In this document: piece by piece, positions 4,171 to 8,518 of the stretch
Numbering within the stretch: the first letter of the stretch is position 1
How the letters are laid out: every line of letters starts with the position of its first letter
From: an uncultured Clostridia bacterium
GTDB lineage: Bacteria; Bacillota; Clostridia; TANB77; CAG-508
Direction of reading: 5' to 3'
DNA length: 8,518 nucleotides
NCBI GenBank assembly: GCA_944391895.1
Contig: CALXVF010000048.1
Location: forward strand, 1 to 8,518
Notes under the pieces: generated by a model
Databases searched by the model: none
Seen by the model: only the letters and a program-made list of their open reading frames with translations
Told to the model about the DNA's origin: nothing
Made by a program: the position numbers and the translations under genes

Positions 4171-6381
4171 ATGTTAAAACTAGAAAATGTATCAAAGTTT
4201 TATTACAACAAAGGAATGATTAGTACAGGTTTTTCAAAAGTAAACTTGGAATTAAAGATAGGAGAATTTGTTGTTATAACAGGAGAGTCTGGAAGTGGAA
4301 AAAGTACACTTTTAAATGTAATTTCTGGGTTAGATAGCTATGAAGAAGGAGAAATGTACATAAAAGGCAAAGAAACCAGCCACTATTCAGAAAAAGATTT
4401 TGAAGACTATAGAAGAAAATATATAGCCAATATTTTTCAAAGCTATAATTTAATTAATAGCTACACAGTATATCAAAATGTAGAATTAGTTTTATTATTA
4501 AATGGATATAAAAAGCATAAAGTAAAGCAAAAAATATTAGATATTATAGATAAAGTTGGTTTAACAAAATTCAAGAATACAAAAGTATCTAAATTATCTG
4601 GAGGACAAAAGCAAAGAGTCGCAATAGCTAGAGCTATGGTAAAAGACACACCAATCATTGTAGCAGATGAACCAACAGGAAATTTGGATTCTGAATCTGC
4701 AAAAGAAGTTATAGAAATACTTAAAAAGGTTGCGAAAGATAAACTAGTTATTGTTGTAACTCATAATATTGAACAGGTTGAAGAATTTGCAACTAGAATT
4801 ATAAAAATGCATGATGGAAGGATTATACAAAATACTGAAATAAAAAAGATTGAGAAAGAACCGCCTATTATAGAAAGTCAGTATAACAATATAAGTTTAG
4901 CAAATAAATACAGATTAGGAATAAGAAATACTTTTAATATTTTACCAAAATTTTTGCTACTATTTGCCGTGTTTTTCTTTATGAGTGCTGCTATTCTTGC
5001 AGAATATGCTAGCTTTCAAATGACAGAAGCAGAACAAGTTGAGAATGGTTATAGTTTTGGATTTAGAGATTTATCAGAAAATAGAATTCTAATAAATAAA
5101 AAAGATAGAACGGCTTTTACAAATGAAGAATTTGAAAAAATAAAGCAATTATCTAATGTCGATTATTTAGTTGAAGATGATATCCTTATAGATGGTGGAA
5201 TGCCTATTGAGAGAGATGATTTGAGCCTATATGGAACCATGAAAGATATAAATAATTTTCAAGGTAATCTTGACTATGGAAGAATGCCAGAAAATGATGA
5301 CGAAATAGTTATAAGAATAAATAAAGACCATTATTACATGAAAGAAAGATTTAATGATTTGTTAAATAAAACCTTTTCAATGCTAAAAACACAAGGAAAT
5401 GGTGCTTGGAGTAATGAAAAAGTCAGAGATTTAATTGTAGTTGGAATTCAAACAATTAATGAAAAAAATGATTATGATTGTGAATTTTATGTATCAAAAG
5501 ATGTTTTAAAAGGAGCAAGAATAGATTTAAACAAAAATTATAGTACAATGAAAGTCTTGCTAAATAATAAATATCAACAATATACAGTAGAGCCAAATGA
5601 TAAAGTTGAAAGTGGAAAAGCAATAGTAGATGATGAATTTAAAACACAATTCAAAAATAATAAAATAAAAGGACAATCCATAAAAATACAAATAAGTAAT
5701 ATCTATTACGAAGATGAATTAAATTTGAGTATATCAAATACTTATATCAAGTCAAACATGAAAAGATTACTGGGAACAGATGCTTATGATACAAATAGAT
5801 ACAAAATTTTCATAAATACTAATGAATACAATTCACTTTTTGATAAACAATCATATCAGTCGAGTGTGTATGTAAAAGATGTAGAAAAAATAGATGAAAC
5901 AATGACAGAACTTGAAAATCTAGGACTAAATCCTAAGAAAGTAACAGATTTTAAAATAAGTCAAGATGCAAATTATCTAAATATTATAAAAATAATTAAA
6001 GTTGTAGTAACAATAATATTAATTTTAGTATTGTTCTTTATATCATACTTAATAATAAAAATAATACTAAAATCAAGAAATATATATTATACAACATTAA
6101 GAATTCTAGGAGCTACATACAAAAACATCAGAAGGATATTAGATATAGAATTGTTCATCAATTCTACATTATCATATATTGTATTAATGCTATTTATTTA
6201 TCTAGTAAAGATAAATGTAATAAACTTAGAATATATAGCCAAACTCAGTGAATTTTTAACCCTAAAAGAATATGTGCTAATGTATGTGATATTAGTCGTA
6301 ATTTCAAGACTAATTTCAATAAGATATTCTAGAGAATTATTCAAAAATACAGTGATGAACACATATAAAGAGGAGGTGTAG
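4171..6381 (+). CDS. ABC transporter, ATPase-FtsX permease fusion (MacB architecture)
   Basis: This 736-residue single-chain half-transporter has an N-terminal ATPase (1-225) with Walker A GESGSGKST (38-46), Q-loop Gln90, signature LSGGQKQR (142-149) and Walker B IIVADEP with Glu167. Its D-loop is GNLD and its H-loop is His198. A transmembrane helix (about 258-281) leads to an extracellular domain of about 320 residues (282-602), then three helices (about 603-635, 658-682, 699-718) forming the FtsX-like permease. RILGATYKNIRRI (644-656) is the typical FtsX cytoplasmic coupling segment. MacB, LolCDE and Bce-type relatives use ATP to pull on or extrude envelope substrates rather than to pump through a channel. 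Substrate here is unknown. The start has AAGGGGA (4157-4163) 7 bases upstream. The gene ends 2 bases before the next transporter, so the two products may pair. Confidence 0.92.
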   Translation: MLKLENVSKFYYNKGMISTGFSKVNLELKIGEFVVITGESGSGKSTLLNVISGLDSYEEGEMYIKGKETSHYSEKDFEDYRRKYIANIFQSYNLINSYTVYQNVELVLLLNGYKKHKVKQKILDIIDKVGLTKFKNTKVSKLSGGQKQRVAIARAMVKDTPIIVADEPTGNLDSESAKEVIEILKKVAKDKLVIVVTHNIEQVEEFATRIIKMHDGRIIQNTEIKKIEKEPPIIESQYNNISLANKYRLGIRNTFNILPKFLLLFAVFFFMSAAILAEYASFQMTEAEQVENGYSFGFRDLSENRILINKKDRTAFTNEEFEKIKQLSNVDYLVEDDILIDGGMPIERDDLSLYGTMKDINNFQGNLDYGRMPENDDEIVIRINKDHYYMKERFNDLLNKTFSMLKTQGNGAWSNEKVRDLIVVGIQTINEKNDYDCEFYVSKDVLKGARIDLNKNYSTMKVLLNNKYQQYTVEPNDKVESGKAIVDDEFKTQFKNNKIKGQSIKIQISNIYYEDELNLSISNTYIKSNMKRLLGTDAYDTNRYKIFINTNEYNSLFDKQSYQSSVYVKDVEKIDETMTELENLGLNPKKVTDFKISQDANYLNIIKIIKVVVTIILILVLFFISYLIIKIILKSRNIYYTTLRILGATYKNIRRILDIELFINSTLSYIVLMLFIYLVKINVINLEYIAKLSEFLTLKEYVLMYVILVVISRLISIRYSRELFKNTVMNTYKEEV
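6371..6377 (+). promoter_or_regulatory. Ribosome-binding site of the second ABC gene
   Basis: AGGAGGT lies inside the last codons of the first ABC gene, 6 bases before ATG 6384. It is the strongest ribosome-binding site in the operon. With the 2-base intergenic gap it supports coupled, well-matched production of the two transporter proteins. Confidence 0.85.
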
Positions 6382-6383
6382 TT

Positions 6384-8518
6384 ATGGTTAAGCTAGAAAA
6401 AGTTCATAAATATTTTAATAGACGAAGAAGAAACGAAATACATATTATTAACAATACCTCATTAGAACTAGAAGATAAAGGGTTAGTTGCAATTTTAGGA
6501 CATTCAGGAAGCGGAAAAACTACACTTTTAAATGCTATAGGAGGACTTGATAAAGTTAATAAAGGAAAAATATACATAAATGGTAAAAAGATAACCAGAA
6601 GAAGAACAAATACAGTTGATAAAATAAGAAACTTAAATATTGGATACATATTTCAAGATTATAAATTATTAGAAAATATGTCCGTATTTGATAATGTTGC
6701 AATTAGCTTGAGAATGATAGGACTTAAAAATAAAAAAGAGATAGAAAAAAGAGTTAACTATGTTTTAGAAGCAGTAAATATGTACAGATATAGAAATAGA
6801 CCCGCAAGTATGCTATCAGGAGGAGAAAAACAAAGGGTAGCAATAGCAAGGGCGATTGTAAAAAATCCAAGTATTGTAATTGCCGATGAACCAACAGGAA
6901 ATCTAGATAGTAAAAACTCTTTGGAAATAATGAATATCATAAAAGCTATATCTAAAGAAAAGCTAGTTATTTTAGTAACACATGAAGTGGATTTAGCAAA
7001 CTTTTATGCAACAAGAATAGTAGAATTGCAAGATGGAAAAATAATTAAAGATTATAAAAACGAGACTAAAGAATCATTAGAATATAGATTAGATAATAAA
7101 ATTTATTTGAAAGATTTAGAGAAAGTAAATAACAAAAACGGAAAACTTAATATTGATATATATTCAGATAATGAAGAAAATGAAATAGATGTAAAATTAG
7201 TAATCAAAAATGGAAATATATTTATTGAAGCAGAAAATCGAAAAGTAGAAGTAGTAGACGATAATTCTGCAATAGAACTTATTGATGACCATTATAAGAA
7301 AATTGATAAGAGTATATATGAAAAATATAAATATGATTTGAATGATGTTATAGATAAAAAATACAAAGTTAGATATAGTTCGATACATGGAATATTTAAA
7401 TCAATAAAAAACGGAATTCATAGAATTATGAATTATACTACTTTAAAGAAAATATTACTTTTAGGATTCTTTGCATCAGCAATGTTTATTGTGTATAGTG
7501 TAAGTAATATAGCAGGTATTACAAATATAAAAGAATCTGACTACTTAAAAGTAGATAAAAATATTCTTCAAGTAGATATGGCAAGAGTAAAAGTAGATGA
7601 TTATCTAAAATATGAAAATGAAGAAGATATAGACTACATTTTACCTGGACAAGGACAAGCAACTTTTAAAATAAAAATGGATACATATTATCAATTATCA
7701 AATTATTCTTATGACCTTACTGGTACACTTATAGATATAAATAAAATTAGTCAAAGTGATGTAGTGCAAGGAAGAATGCCAGAAAATGAATATGAAATAG
7801 TAATAGATAGAAAAATAATTGACAATATGCTAAGTGCACAGTTTTCATCATTTGCAGGAATGGGAATAAAAAGTGCAGAAGAATTACTAAATAAAGATTT
7901 AACAATAAATGATATGAAAGACTTTAAAATAGTTGGTTTTGTAGATAAAGGAACAGAATCAATTTATGCAAATAAAAGTATGTTTATAAATATATTAAAT
8001 AATATGACTCAAAGTGACTTTATACTTGGATTTGCGGTTGATACATTGGAAAATACAAATACTACAGTTAAGGACTATAACTTATATCTGGATGATATAA
8101 CTATTACAAAAGGAAGATTACCAGAAAATGATTATGAAGTAATTGTAAATAATGTTAATCAGTATGAAATGAAACTAAATAAGCAAATAAATGTAGAAGT
8201 AAATGGAAATAAACTAAAAGTAGTGGGATATTATGATAGTAAAACAAATAGGCAGGACTATTTAGTAAATAATAATACTGTGAAATATGATGTCATAATA
8301 AAAAATAATGGATTTACAATATATCCTAAAGATAAATTAAGCGTTATGAATAAATTTCAAAATGAATATCATTTGAATATCATAGACAGATATGTAAAAG
8401 ATAGGCAAGATTATATAAATAATAAAGAGGGAGAAATTAAGAGTACTGTTATATTTGCAGGAGTAATACTTCTTATATCTTTAATTGAAATATACTTAAT
8501 GATAAGGTCATCTTTCTT
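6384..8518 (+). CDS. Second ABC ATPase-FtsX permease fusion, 3'-partial
   Basis: The frame is open from ATG 6384 to the window end (711 codons seen, no stop), placed by AGGAGGT 6 bases upstream. ATPase motifs: Walker A GHSGSGKTT (39-47), Gln91, LSGGEKQR (144-151), Walker B IVIADEP with Glu169, GNLD and His200, all intact. Unlike its neighbour it carries an acidic, beta-rich cytoplasmic insert at about 225-345. The first membrane helix follows at about 353-380, then an extracellular region of about 305 residues, and a second helix starting near 687 where the window ends. By analogy, two more helices and about 100 residues or more should lie beyond. The extracellular part contains GRMPENEYEIVI (463-474) and GRLPENDYEVIV (577-588), suggesting a duplicated module. 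It is probably the heterodimer partner of the upstream fusion. Substrate is unknown. Confidence 0.9.
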   Translation, partial: MVKLEKVHKYFNRRRRNEIHIINNTSLELEDKGLVAILGHSGSGKTTLLNAIGGLDKVNKGKIYINGKKITRRRTNTVDKIRNLNIGYIFQDYKLLENMSVFDNVAISLRMIGLKNKKEIEKRVNYVLEAVNMYRYRNRPASMLSGGEKQRVAIARAIVKNPSIVIADEPTGNLDSKNSLEIMNIIKAISKEKLVILVTHEVDLANFYATRIVELQDGKIIKDYKNETKESLEYRLDNKIYLKDLEKVNNKNGKLNIDIYSDNEENEIDVKLVIKNGNIFIEAENRKVEVVDDNSAIELIDDHYKKIDKSIYEKYKYDLNDVIDKKYKVRYSSIHGIFKSIKNGIHRIMNYTTLKKILLLGFFASAMFIVYSVSNIAGITNIKESDYLKVDKNILQVDMARVKVDDYLKYENEEDIDYILPGQGQATFKIKMDTYYQLSNYSYDLTGTLIDINKISQSDVVQGRMPENEYEIVIDRKIIDNMLSAQFSSFAGMGIKSAEELLNKDLTINDMKDFKIVGFVDKGTESIYANKSMFINILNNMTQSDFILGFAVDTLENTNTTVKDYNLYLDDITITKGRLPENDYEVIVNNVNQYEMKLNKQINVEVNGNKLKVVGYYDSKTNRQDYLVNNNTVKYDVIIKNNGFTIYPKDKLSVMNKFQNEYHLNIIDRYVKDRQDYINNKEGEIKSTVIFAGVILLISLIEIYLMIRSSF

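Noticed and set aside
6404..7388. Three minus-strand frames (6404-6649, 6758-6940, 7197-7388)
   Set aside because: All lie opposite the conserved ATPase and linker of the second ABC fusion. They are mirror images of coding sequence, without start signals.

Overview
The window is AT-rich bacterial DNA. It has strong AGGAGG-type ribosome-binding sites, sigma-A-like promoters (TTGATA/TATAAT and similar), heavy AGA and ATA codon use and U-tailed hairpin terminators. Together these point to a low-GC Bacillota, most likely a clostridium. No species can be named from the sequence alone.

Left part (1-1250): the window opens inside an IS200-type insertion sequence. It contains nearly all of the Y1 (HUH) transposase TnpA and then a structured right end ending in a 9-bp hairpin. 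Facing it on the minus strand is a complete, intact endonuclease III gene (nth) with a very good promoter and ribosome-binding site. The IS right-end hairpin lies between the two convergent genes.

Middle (1250-2535): divergent from nth is an unrecognised 81-codon gene (1375-1620) with an extended -10 promoter, more G/C-rich codons than its neighbours, and a strong terminator. Next is a two-gene type VII toxin-antitoxin module. MNT (GS-X10-DxD nucleotidyltransferase antitoxin) comes first, and HEPN (RX4HxY RNase toxin) overlaps it by 4 bp. The module has its own promoter and terminator.

Right part (2554-8518): a new promoter starts what looks like one operon. It encodes a large polytopic membrane protein with a GtrII-like (GT-C) layout, then two consecutive MacB-architecture ABC transporters. 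Each transporter is a single chain with an N-terminal ATPase fused to an FtsX-like permease with a large extracellular loop. The second starts 2 nt after the first ends and runs off the window. Both ATPases keep all catalytic motifs, so a two-protein (hetero-dimeric) exporter or mechanotransmission machine is a reasonable inference. The substrate is unknown. The second transporter carries an extra acidic cytoplasmic linker domain of about 120 residues, and a shared extracellular motif (GR[ML]PEN..E) occurs once in the first and twice in the second.

No tRNA, rRNA, CRISPR array or prophage gene was seen, and no gene-free stretch exceeds 300 bases.
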